From NCBI GenBank assembly GCA_016292805.1, contig JAEDFM010000034.1, positions 1-20,152 on the forward strand: a stretch of 20,152 bases of DNA. Reading direction: 5' to 3'. The stretch is from Treponema sp. GTDB taxonomy: Bacteria; Spirochaetota; Spirochaetia; Treponematales; Treponemataceae. The notes beneath the pieces are model-generated. The model had not been told where the DNA came from. It saw only the letters and a program-made list of their open reading frames with translations, and searched no databases. Shown piece by piece: positions 5,104 to 12,644 of the stretch (positions are counted from its first letter, which is position 1; the number at the start of each line of letters is the position of its first letter). A program made the position numbers and the translations under genes.

Positions 5104-6536
5104 TATTCTATCACCTCATAACCAGCTGCTTCAAACTCAGCCTTGCATTCTTTAAGCACCTCAGGATTCATAAGAATCATGATTAAAGGATTTTGATTTT
5201 CTATATAGCGGCTAATAAAGTCGTTAACATCTTCTGCAGTAGTACTTTTTATATTGTTATTGTAGTTGTAGTAATAATCAGAATCTGCACAGGCCCACCA
5301 GAAACGCACTGTAGATAACAGACTGACAAAGGTTTCCTGCTCATAAAGATTTTCGTTGTACATTAATTTATGAAGCAGCTGCATACTGCGGTCTGTTAAT
5401 GGAGAATCAACAGGCAAGGTTCCTTTTAATGCGTCTGCAATTACTTCTGCAAAAATCTGACCTCTCAAAGGCATAAACTGATTTGGCGCATACATTACAG
5501 CTTCAACTGTAATTAAACCAGAACGGCGTTTTGTCTGATAGCCTATAGAACAATATTCTGAATCCATAATTCCCAGACTACTGATATTTGCCAGGGAAGT
5601 TTTAAAATAACTTTTTGGGTCACTGGCAGCAAACAGCAGGGTATCAGCTAAATAAGTATCCTTACGGTCAAATTCTGCATCTGGGCCACGGAAATATACA
5701 TCTGTAATTGCAATCTGGTCAGAAAGCTGGTCATAACCTATAACAAATTTCTGAACAGAATCTAAAGGTGCTTTATTCAGCTGAGTTCTTTTGTTTTCCC
5801 AAGGATTTTTACCAGGCTTCCAGCTTCCGTAAATTTTATTAACTAAATCATAAACCTGATTAGGATTTACATCACCACCAACAAAAAGTGCAGAATTGTT
5901 GGGAATATAATACTGCTTCTGAATATCCTTAAGCTGCTTAACAGTAGCATTCTTTACCGACTCCTCTGTTCCACCAGGATTATTAATCCATGGAGATTCC
6001 TTAAAGAATGTTTTTCCAAGTATTTCTGTGGATTTATGGGCAACATCATTCATCTGCCCTTTTATTTCCTGCAAAACTACTTTCTTTTCTTTTTCCAAAA
6101 CGGTTTTATTGATGATAGGAGTTCGTATAGCGTAATTCCAGAAATCCAGACCTTCCTCCAGCTTATCGGCTGGAATTGTAAAAAAGTAATTTACATAATC
6201 AACAGTAGTACTTCCGTTATAAGAAGCTACACCAAGATTCGTAAACTCGTTCTGAATATTCTGCGGAGTAGGATATTTTTTGTTTCCATCAAACATTAAA
6301 TGCTCGTAAAGATGGAATAATCCTGCAGTTTCGTCAGTTTGAGCAATTCCACCTGCGCGAACCGCAATTTCAATGTAAACAAGAGGCACCGCGTGGTTTT
6401 CAGCCACAAACAGTTCCAGTCCATTATTCAATTTGTAAGATGAAAGATTTGGAATAGGTGTTTCATCTGCAAACAAACCACTTGTCAGGCCGGCAAATAC
6501 TAATGCGGCCAGAACTTTAATTCTGGTATTTTTCAT
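5103..6536 (-). CDS. M16-family zinc metallopeptidase, active subunit
   Basis: This 477-residue protein has a signal peptide (about 1-23, ending GLFA-DE) and an intact inverted zinc motif H75-L-Y-E78-H79 in GLFHLYEHLMFDG. Glu150 and Glu157 lie 71 and 78 residues further, matching pitrilysin's Glu162 and Glu169 (70 and 77 residues after its second His), so the third zinc ligand is present. An M16_C domain follows (about 200-390, 'KQLKDIQKQYYIPNNSALF'). It should degrade peptides or unfolded proteins in the periplasm or on the cell surface together with the inactive subunit downstream. TCCT at 6545-6548 (AGGA on the coding strand) provides the ribosome binding site. Substrates and any processing role are unknown. 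Confidence 0.92.
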   Translation of the reverse strand: MKNTRIKVLAALVFAGLTSGLFADETPIPNLSSYKLNNGLELFVAENHAVPLVYIEIAVRAGGIAQTDETAGLFHLYEHLMFDGNKKYPTPQNIQNEFTNLGVASYNGSTTVDYVNYFFTIPADKLEEGLDFWNYAIRTPIINKTVLEKEKKVVLQEIKGQMNDVAHKSTEILGKTFFKESPWINNPGGTEESVKNATVKQLKDIQKQYYIPNNSALFVGGDVNPNQVYDLVNKIYGSWKPGKNPWENKRTQLNKAPLDSVQKFVIGYDQLSDQIAITDVYFRGPDAEFDRKDTYLADTLLFAASDPKSYFKTSLANISSLGIMDSEYCSIGYQTKRRSGLITVEAVMYAPNQFMPLRGQIFAEVIADALKGTLPVDSPLTDRSMQLLHKLMYNENLYEQETFVSLLSTVRFWWACADSDYYYNYNNNIKSTTAEDVNDFISRYIENQNPLIMILMNPEVLKECKAEFEAAGYEVIE

Positions 6537-6602
6537 AAGTCAAATCCTAACATATAAAATATTTTTATGCAAAAATTACTTTTATTTAACTGTTTCCTTC
6601 AA

Positions 6603-6640
6603 TATAATGTAATAATAATACAATTTTAACTCTAGGAGAG
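6603..6640 (+). promoter_or_regulatory. Promoter -10 element and ribosome binding site of the TIGR03546/TIGR03545 operon
   Basis: TATAAT at 6603-6608 lies 36 nt before the start codon in the 108-bp divergent gap between the M16 and TIGR03546 genes. The -35 region (around 6580-6585) is only T-rich and poor. AGGAGAG (6634-6640) is a strong ribosome binding site. No clear promoter could be picked for the minus-strand M16 operon in the same gap. Confidence 0.45.
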
Positions 6641-6644
6641 TTAC

Positions 6645-7154
6645 ATGCTAAAAGCAATTATTAAGTTTTTAAAAGCAATTAATAAAAACTCCCATCCAGG
6701 AGAAATTGCTCACGCTATTTGTTGCGGTATGCTGCTTGGTTTTATGCCAAAAAATAACGCACTCTGGTACATTCTTTTCATCGCTTTTCTTTTTATGCGA
6801 ATACAGAAAAGCGCCTTTGTTATCTTTACTTTCCTGTTCTCTCTGGCAGCACCTTATTTAGATCCAGCTTTTGATCTGATTGGTTACACAGTTTTAAAAA
6901 TGGATTTTCTGCAGCCTGTATTTGTTTTCTTAATAAAGATTCCCTTAGTAGGTTATACAAAATTCTATAACTCCATTGTTATGGGATCTCTTTTAAGCGG
7001 TCTGGTGCTTTATATTCCAGTCTATTTTATAGCAAGACTTTTAGTGCAGTTGTGGCGAAGCAAGCTTGTTCCTCTTATGCGAAAAACCCGTTTTGTAAAA
7101 ATTGCTTCAAAGCTGTCTCTTGTTTCAAAAATTAAGGGGGGAATAAATGGCTAA
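6645..7154 (+). CDS. TIGR03546-family membrane protein
   Basis: This 169-residue integral membrane protein begins with a short amphipathic helix (LKAIIKFLKAI) and the conserved-looking NSHPGEIAHAICCGMLLGFM segment. About four to five hydrophobic spans follow (23-36, 40-53, 57-84, 89-105, 111-137), then a basic cytoplasmic tail. The layout is that of TIGR03546, related to DUF2062. TIGR03546 members are known as the small partner of TIGR03545 proteins in organisms with an outer membrane. Here the stop overlaps the TIGR03545 start by 8 nt (ATGGCTAA), so the two are made together. Their function has not been described to my knowledge; a role in envelope assembly or lipid transfer is a guess from the AsmA-like character of the partner. 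Confidence 0.75.
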   Translation: MLKAIIKFLKAINKNSHPGEIAHAICCGMLLGFMPKNNALWYILFIAFLFMRIQKSAFVIFTFLFSLAAPYLDPAFDLIGYTVLKMDFLQPVFVFLIKIPLVGYTKFYNSIVMGSLLSGLVLYIPVYFIARLLVQLWRSKLVPLMRKTRFVKIASKLSLVSKIKGGING

Positions 7155-9402
7155 GCAGACTAAAGAAGTTGTAATAAAAGAACCTAAGGCTCCAAAAGTA
7201 AAAAAACAACCTAAAGAAAAACCTGTAAAAACTCCTAAGCTTTTCAAGAAAAAGTACACAGAAAAACAGCTGGAAAAGAAAATCTACAAAAAAATCTTTA
7301 TTGAAGATGATAAAAAATTTATAAAATCTCTTATTGTACAGGTTGGTACAAAAGGCAAAAAAGAAGTTCCAGTATTCGGTATTCCAACAGATAAAACTGT
7401 TACAAAAAAAGACCAGAAACGCCTTAACGAGGTTGCAAAATCTATTAAAAAACAGAAAGGCCGCATTAAATTCCTGCCATTAATTGCCTGTGTTGTATTT
7501 ATTTTTGCGGTGGCAGCTCTTATTACTTCTACTAAAAATGTGATTTGCCGTAAAATCATTACAAACACCTGCGAATCTATTTTTGAAGCAAAATGTGATA
7601 TTGGATATCTTAATCTTAAGTTCATTGATTCTTCTTTTACAATGAAAAACTTTGAAATTGCAGATAAAAAAGAACCAATGAAGGATTTATTTTCTATTGA
7701 AACTGTAAATTTTGACTTTAGTTTTCCTCAGCTGCTTAGAGCTCATTTTGTTGCAGAAGATTTAAGTATTCTTGGTTTTGAATTAGGAAAAGAACGCAAA
7801 TATTCTGGAGCTCTTACAGAAAAACATCTGGCTAAAATTGAAAAGCAGAAAGCAAAAAAAGCTGCTAAAGAACAGAAAAAAGCTGAAAATCTTGCAGTAA
7901 TGAACAGCATTAAAGATAAGGTTGCAGGAGTAACAAACGACCAGATTTCAGAACTCTTTACTCAGTATAATCCACAGTCAATTATTGAAAACTGTTACGC
8001 TCAGCTTGAAACTCCAGAAGTAAGCAAGGAAGTTCAGGCTCAGGTTCAGAAAATCAATGAAGAATGGAAAGCTACACCTGAAGCTCTTACAGCAAAAGTT
8101 GAATCTACAAAAAAATCTGTAAATACAGCAGCCACCTATGATTTTTCACAGATTAAAACAGAGCCTGCAAAAATTAAGCAAGCATTTGAAGTTATTAACA
8201 AAGCCATTTCAGAAGTAGATAGTCTTAAAAACGAAACTGTAAAAATTTCAGAAACTGTAAAAACACAGTCTCAGGATGTTATTGCTCTTACAGAAAAACT
8301 TTCTAAAGCTGTAAAACACGATAAAGACCTGGCTCAAAAAGAAATTTCTAAAATCACTTCTTTTAAGCTTTCAGATTCTAAAAAACTTCTTTCCGGTTAT
8401 TTTGACAAGCTTGGATACACCCTTATGGGAAAATATTATCCATACGCATATAAAGTTGTAAACAAGCTTTTGGAAATTAAAGATAATGCACCTGAAAAAA
8501 CTGGTAAAATTAAAAAGCAGAAGTCTAAGCAGAAGGTAACAGCCGGAAGTCGTCTTGATGGCCGCAATGTTTATTTCCGTGGAGATACAACACCTCGCTT
8601 CTGGATAAAAAAAGCAACCGCTTCTGGTTTGGGCATGACAGCACAGGCTATGAACATTACAACAGATATGGATGCCATTGGTAAACCTGCTCAGGCTGAT
8701 TTTATGATGACAAAAGACGGTATTGGTCACATTGCTAAACTTACAGTAGACTGCAGAACAAAATCTACAGAACCATTAATCAATGCTGACTACACCTGTT
8801 CATCATTACCTTTAGCTTTACCAGCTTCATACTTTGGTGGTGGTCCTGGTGTTCCTGGCTTTGATACAAAAGGAAAAGTAAACTTCAACGCTTCTATTTA
8901 TAATGCAGAAGGCTTTACTCTCTCTGGGAACGGTAATTTTACAGATTTAATAATTACAGCAGAACCTTTTGAACCAGCTTATGCTTACTCTATTTATTCA
9001 AGCGTACTTTCCAAAATTAATGCAATGACTGTTGGTGTTACAGCAGGTTATACAATTGATGATGGTCTGATTATGAAAATTTCTACAGATGCAGACAAAA
9101 AACTGGGTGCAGCTCTTACTTCTGAAATGAATACACAGCTTACTGCACTTAAAACCGAAGCAGAAAAACAGCTGTTTGCAAAAATTACAGAGCTTTCTGG
9201 TGGCGCTCTTGGCGAAATTTCCAGCTTTGATAATATTAAAGCTAAAGTAAACGAAACCTCTTCCTCTGTAGATAAGCTTAAGGCTCAGCTTGAAGCTAAA
9301 AAACAGGAAGCCAACAATCTGCTTAAAGAAAAAGTAGATTCTGCAAAGCAGCAGGCAACAGACGCCGCAGTAAATAAGCTAAAAGACGCATTTAAGCGTT
9401 AG
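7147..9402 (+). CDS. TIGR03545-family AsmA-like membrane-anchored protein
   Basis: This 751-residue protein has four parts. Residues 1-107 are very rich in Lys and cytoplasmic. One transmembrane segment (about 108-128, LPLIACVVFIFAVAALITS) follows. Then comes an AsmA-like periplasmic part with 'IFEAKCDIGYLNLKF', a repeated-strand region and the TIGR03545 landmark 'LGFELGKERKYSGAL' (about 209-223). Long Lys/Ala/Glu coiled-coil stretches (roughly 224-290, 320-400, and the C-terminal 690-750) surround a glycine-rich beta region (about 540-650). AsmA-like proteins bridge the inner and outer membranes in lipid transport; this role is inference here. The Lys-rich N-terminal extension is longer than I expect for the family. 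GGGGG just upstream (7137-7141) serves as ribosome binding site. Confidence 0.75.
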   Translation: MAKQTKEVVIKEPKAPKVKKQPKEKPVKTPKLFKKKYTEKQLEKKIYKKIFIEDDKKFIKSLIVQVGTKGKKEVPVFGIPTDKTVTKKDQKRLNEVAKSIKKQKGRIKFLPLIACVVFIFAVAALITSTKNVICRKIITNTCESIFEAKCDIGYLNLKFIDSSFTMKNFEIADKKEPMKDLFSIETVNFDFSFPQLLRAHFVAEDLSILGFELGKERKYSGALTEKHLAKIEKQKAKKAAKEQKKAENLAVMNSIKDKVAGVTNDQISELFTQYNPQSIIENCYAQLETPEVSKEVQAQVQKINEEWKATPEALTAKVESTKKSVNTAATYDFSQIKTEPAKIKQAFEVINKAISEVDSLKNETVKISETVKTQSQDVIALTEKLSKAVKHDKDLAQKEISKITSFKLSDSKKLLSGYFDKLGYTLMGKYYPYAYKVVNKLLEIKDNAPEKTGKIKKQKSKQKVTAGSRLDGRNVYFRGDTTPRFWIKKATASGLGMTAQAMNITTDMDAIGKPAQADFMMTKDGIGHIAKLTVDCRTKSTEPLINADYTCSSLPLALPASYFGGGPGVPGFDTKGKVNFNASIYNAEGFTLSGNGNFTDLIITAEPFEPAYAYSIYSSVLSKINAMTVGVTAGYTIDDGLIMKISTDADKKLGAALTSEMNTQLTALKTEAEKQLFAKITELSGGALGEISSFDNIKAKVNETSSSVDKLKAQLEAKKQEANNLLKEKVDSAKQQATDAAVNKLKDAFKR

Positions 9403-9419
9403 GCGTAAACTATAATAAA

Positions 9420-9448
9420 TTGTAATAAAGACTCTAATTCACTATAAT
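9420..9448 (+). promoter_or_regulatory. Sigma-70-type promoter of leuS
   Basis: TTGTAA (9420-9425), exactly 17 bp, then consensus TATAAT (9443-9448). The predicted leader is about 65 nt and holds only a small GCGG/CCGC hairpin (9482-9499) and AGGAG at 9509-9513, 7 nt from the ATG. A second TATAAT (9411-9416) lies upstream without a good -35. No T-box features (specifier loop or a TGGNACC-like anti-terminator bulge) are visible. Confidence 0.6.
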
Positions 9449-9520
9449 GTCAAAAAAGAATTAAAGTTTAAAAATTAAATAGCGGCACATCTACCGCCTT
9501 TGTAATTTAGGAGAAACTAA

Positions 9521-12073
9521 ATGTCAAAATATCCTTTTGAAAGTATTGAGCCTAAATGGCAGAAATATTGGGACGAACACAAAACTTTTAAAGCTACAGA
9601 AGATGAATCCTATCCAAAAGAAAAACGAATGTACGTTTTGGATATGTTCCCTTACCCATCTGCAGCAGGACTTCATGTAGGACATCCAGAAGGCTACACA
9701 GCTACTGATATTTACTGTCGTTACCTTCGTATGAACGGTTACAACGTTCTTCATCCAATGGGATATGATGCTTTTGGTCTTCCAGCAGAAAACTATGCTA
9801 TTAAAACTGGAACACATCCTAGAACAACAACTAATGCAAATATTGAACACTTTACACAGCAGATTAAATCTCTTGGCTTCTCTTACGACTGGGACCGCTG
9901 TGTTTCTACTTGTGAACCAGAATACTACAAATGGACACAGTGGATTTTCTTACAGCTTTACAAAAAAGGCTTGGCTTACGAAGCAGAAACACCTATTAAC
10001 TGGTGTCCTTCTTGTATGACAGGTCTTGCAAACGAAGAAGTAAAAGAAGGTAAATGTGAACGATGTCACTCTCCAGTAACTCACAAAACAATCCGTCAGT
10101 GGATCTTAAAGATTACAGATTATGCAGATCAGCTTGATAAAGATTTGGATACTTTGGACTGGCCAGAATCTGTAAAAGCAATGCAGCATAACTGGATTGG
10201 TAAATCAACAGGTGCTGAAGTTACATTTACAGTTGCAGATAAAGACGGTAAACCAACAGATAAAAATCTTACAGTTTATACAACTCGCTGTGATACATTG
10301 TTTGGAGCAACTTATATGGTTGTTTCTCCTGAACACAAAATTATTTCTGAAATTACAACAGCTGAACAGGCTGATGCAGTAAAGAAATATCAGGAAGAAG
10401 CAGCTAAAAAATCTGACCTTGAAAGAACAGATTTAGCAAAAGATAAAACTGGTGTATTCTCTGGTTCTTATGCAATCAACCCTGTAAACGGTAAGCTTAT
10501 TCCAATCTGGATTGCTGACTATGTACTTATTTCTTACGGTACTGGTGCAATTATGGCTGTTCCTGCTCACGATGACCGCGACTGGGATTTTGCTAAGAAA
10601 TTCAACTTGCCAATTATCGAAGTTCTTAAGAGCGAAGTTGATGTTCAGCAGCAGGCTTGGACACAGGATGGTATCCATGTTAATTCAGAATTCCTTGATG
10701 GATTAAATAAAAAAGATGCCATTGCAAAAATGCTTGAATTCCTTGAAGAAAAGAAGATTGGACGCAAGGCTATCAACTATAAACTCCGTGACTGGGTATT
10801 CAGCCGCCAGCGCTATTGGGGTGAACCAATTCCTTTAGTTCACTGTCCAGACTGTGGTACTGTTCCAGTTCCAGAAGAAGAATTACCACTTACATTGCCA
10901 GAGGTTAAGACTTACCAGCCAACAGGTACTGGTGAATCTCCACTTGCAGCAATTGATTCATGGGTAAACTGCAAATGTCCAAAATGCGGTAAACCTGCAA
11001 AACGGGAAACAAATACTATGCCACAGTGGGGTGGATCTTGCTGGTACTATCTCCGCTACCTGGATGCACACAACGACAAACAGTTCTGTTCTCCAGAAGC
11101 AGAAAAATACTGGATGCCTGTAGATTTGTATATTGGTGGTGCTGAACATGCTGTACTTCACCTTCTTTATGCTCGTTTCTGGCACAAAGTTCTTTATGAT
11201 TGTGGCGTTGTTACAACAAAAGAACCATTCCAGCGCCTTGTAAACCAGGGTATGATTACTTCTTTTGCATTCCAGCGCAAAGATAAAACACTTGTTCCTG
11301 TAGACGAAGTTGAACAGACAGCAGACGGAAAATATATTGAAAAAGCTACTGGTGTAGAACTTGAACAGATTGTTGCAAAGATGTCTAAATCTTTGAAGAA
11401 TGTAGTTAATCCTGATGACGAAATTAAGGCTTACGGTGCAGACTCAGTTCGTATGTACGAAATGTTCATGGGTCCACTTACAATGTCTAAACCATGGGCA
11501 ACACAAGGTATTGTTGGTATTCACCGCTTCCTTGAAAAAGTTTGGGCTGTTTCTGAAAAACCTTTAGTTGATATTGATATTACAGGTAAACTTGAAGATA
11601 AGGCATTAATTTCTGCCCGCAAAACATTTGCACAGACAATTAAAAAGGTAACTGATGATACAGCTTCATTGAACTTCAACACTGCAATCAGCCAGATGAT
11701 GATTTTCATTAATGAAATTTCAAAATTACCAGAATTACCAAAAGCTATGTGGTCAGACTTTGTTAAAGTACTTTCTCCTTATGCTCCTCACCTTGGCGAA
11801 GAACTTTGGGAAAAGCTTGGAAACAGCAATACAATTGCTTACGAACCATGGCCAACAGTAAACGAAGACTTTACAAAAGATGATGCAGTTACAATTGTTG
11901 TAATGGTAAACGGCAAAAAACGGGATACATTCGAAGCTGCACCAAACTCAGCAGAGGATGTTCTTAAAGAAACAGCCTTTGCCCGCGAAGGTGTAAAAAA
12001 ATACACCGACGGCCAGCAGATTGTTAAATGCATCGTAGTCCCAAACAAACTGGTAAATATTGTTGTTAAGTGA
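9521..12073 (+). CDS. leuS: Leucyl-tRNA synthetase
   Basis: This 850-residue class I synthetase charges tRNA-Leu with leucine in the cytoplasm (E. coli LeuRS is 860). Signatures are the HIGH box as HVGH (52-55), KMSKS (620-624), and an editing domain with the threonine-rich TTRCDTLFG (254-262) and the substrate-binding aspartate D354 in VPAHDDRD, equivalent to E. coli Asp345. Zinc-type Cys pairs occur in CPSC...CERC and in CPDC...CPKC. The start is supported by AGGAG at 9509-9513 and by the family-typical opening. It has its own promoter and is followed by two terminators, so it is probably monocistronic. Nothing unusual is seen in the catalytic or editing residues. Confidence 0.98.
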   Translation: MSKYPFESIEPKWQKYWDEHKTFKATEDESYPKEKRMYVLDMFPYPSAAGLHVGHPEGYTATDIYCRYLRMNGYNVLHPMGYDAFGLPAENYAIKTGTHPRTTTNANIEHFTQQIKSLGFSYDWDRCVSTCEPEYYKWTQWIFLQLYKKGLAYEAETPINWCPSCMTGLANEEVKEGKCERCHSPVTHKTIRQWILKITDYADQLDKDLDTLDWPESVKAMQHNWIGKSTGAEVTFTVADKDGKPTDKNLTVYTTRCDTLFGATYMVVSPEHKIISEITTAEQADAVKKYQEEAAKKSDLERTDLAKDKTGVFSGSYAINPVNGKLIPIWIADYVLISYGTGAIMAVPAHDDRDWDFAKKFNLPIIEVLKSEVDVQQQAWTQDGIHVNSEFLDGLNKKDAIAKMLEFLEEKKIGRKAINYKLRDWVFSRQRYWGEPIPLVHCPDCGTVPVPEEELPLTLPEVKTYQPTGTGESPLAAIDSWVNCKCPKCGKPAKRETNTMPQWGGSCWYYLRYLDAHNDKQFCSPEAEKYWMPVDLYIGGAEHAVLHLLYARFWHKVLYDCGVVTTKEPFQRLVNQGMITSFAFQRKDKTLVPVDEVEQTADGKYIEKATGVELEQIVAKMSKSLKNVVNPDDEIKAYGADSVRMYEMFMGPLTMSKPWATQGIVGIHRFLEKVWAVSEKPLVDIDITGKLEDKALISARKTFAQTIKKVTDDTASLNFNTAISQMMIFINEISKLPELPKAMWSDFVKVLSPYAPHLGEELWEKLGNSNTIAYEPWPTVNEDFTKDDAVTIVVMVNGKKRDTFEAAPNSAEDVLKETAFAREGVKKYTDGQQIVKCIVVPNKLVNIVVK

Positions 12074-12095
12074 TAGCTATAATCGAATAAACGTT

Positions 12096-12130
12096 TAAAA
12101 TAGATGGCTGAAATTGCGCCATCTATTTTA
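12096..12130 (+). terminator. Intrinsic terminator of leuS
   Basis: A 13-bp perfect stem, TAAAATAGATGGC (12096-12108) with GCCATCTATTTTA (12118-12130), has a 9-nt loop and begins 22 nt after the leuS stop. The T run forms part of the stem's 3' arm, and a further T7 follows at 12140-12146 after a short gap. Confidence 0.75.
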
Positions 12131-12136
12131 AGTCCC

Positions 12137-12240
12137 GAGTTTTTTTGCAAAAACTCTATTTATTTACGTGTTCGCTCACGCGAACGTTTTGTAAATCCTC
12201 AGTTGTTGAAACAACTTGCGGTTTACAAAATCAAGGAACG
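12137..12240. repeat. Compound palindromic element
   Basis: Three inverted repeats lie side by side. GAGTTTTT (12137-12144) pairs with AAAAACTC (12149-12156). GTTCGC (12170-12175) pairs with GCGAAC (12180-12185) around TCAC. The third is nested: TTTTGTAAA (12187-12195) pairs with TTTACAAAA (12222-12230) and encloses AGTTGTT (12201-12207) paired with AACAACT (12210-12216). CGAACG and GGAACG flank the last unit. The design resembles a REP/ERIC-like dispersed element or a small structured RNA. No reading frame is present. Confidence 0.55.
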
Positions 12241-12242
12241 TT

Positions 12243-12290
12243 AAAAAACAAAGGACTGATCTAAGTATTTAGGTCAGTCCTTTGTTTTTT
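12243..12290. terminator. Bidirectional intrinsic terminator between leuS and the STAS gene
   Basis: AAAAAACAAAGGACTGA (12243-12259) pairs perfectly with 12274-12290. Pairing continues through a T-G wobble and CTAA/TTAG (12261-12264 with 12269-12272), giving about 22 bp with a 4-nt GTAT loop. A6 on one side and T6 on the other let it work for the leuS transcript and for the phosphatase/STAS operon coming from the right. Confidence 0.92.
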
Positions 12291-12305
12291 ATTAGTAACT
12301 GTATT

Positions 12306-12632
12306 TTATTTTACTTCAGTAACTGAGTTTATCATATTAAACAGGTACTTAAAGCCAGTGGCATTTATGGCCTGCTGAGATTCATTAGACATATTCAAAA
12401 AGTAAATCTTTTTTCCAGCATCTTCAGCATCGTTAAAAGCAGCCATTAAACAACCAATACCCGACATATCAAGTTCAATTAAATCTGACATGTCAAGTAC
12501 TACATTAACCTTTACAGCGTCGTTATAAAGCTTTTCAGAAAACTCTCCAAGAGTATAGGCATTTAAAGCACCCTGTAAAGTATACTGCTTATAGTTAGCA
12601 CCTTCTTTTTCAATTACATTTAACTGTTCCAT
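12306..12632 (-). CDS. STAS-domain anti-sigma-factor antagonist (RsbV/SpoIIAA type)
   Basis: This 108-residue single STAS domain matches the family length. The phosphorylation loop reads IELDMSGIGCLMAA with Ser57 in D-M-S-G, the position of SpoIIAA Ser58, so it can in principle be phosphorylated by an RsbW-type kinase and dephosphorylated by the PP2C enzymes encoded just upstream. The N-terminal strand 'YTLQGALNAYTLGEF' is typical. It is the third gene of the operon, 12 nt after the phosphatase stop, with AGGAG as ribosome binding site. No cognate kinase or sigma factor gene is in the window. It would set the free/bound state of an anti-sigma factor or another switch protein elsewhere. Confidence 0.9.
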   Translation of the reverse strand: MEQLNVIEKEGANYKQYTLQGALNAYTLGEFSEKLYNDAVKVNVVLDMSDLIELDMSGIGCLMAAFNDAEDAGKKIYFLNMSNESQQAINATGFKYLFNMINSVTEVK

Positions 12633-12644
12633 TGTACTCTCCTA

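Noticed and set aside
6549..6600. Clear sigma-70 promoter for the M16 operon on the minus strand
   Set aside because: Only AT-rich partial matches were found with poor spacing; not strong enough to report.
9449..9520. T-box riboswitch in the leuS leader
   Set aside because: The leader is only about 65 nt with one 4-bp hairpin; no specifier loop, anti-terminator bulge or terminator is present.
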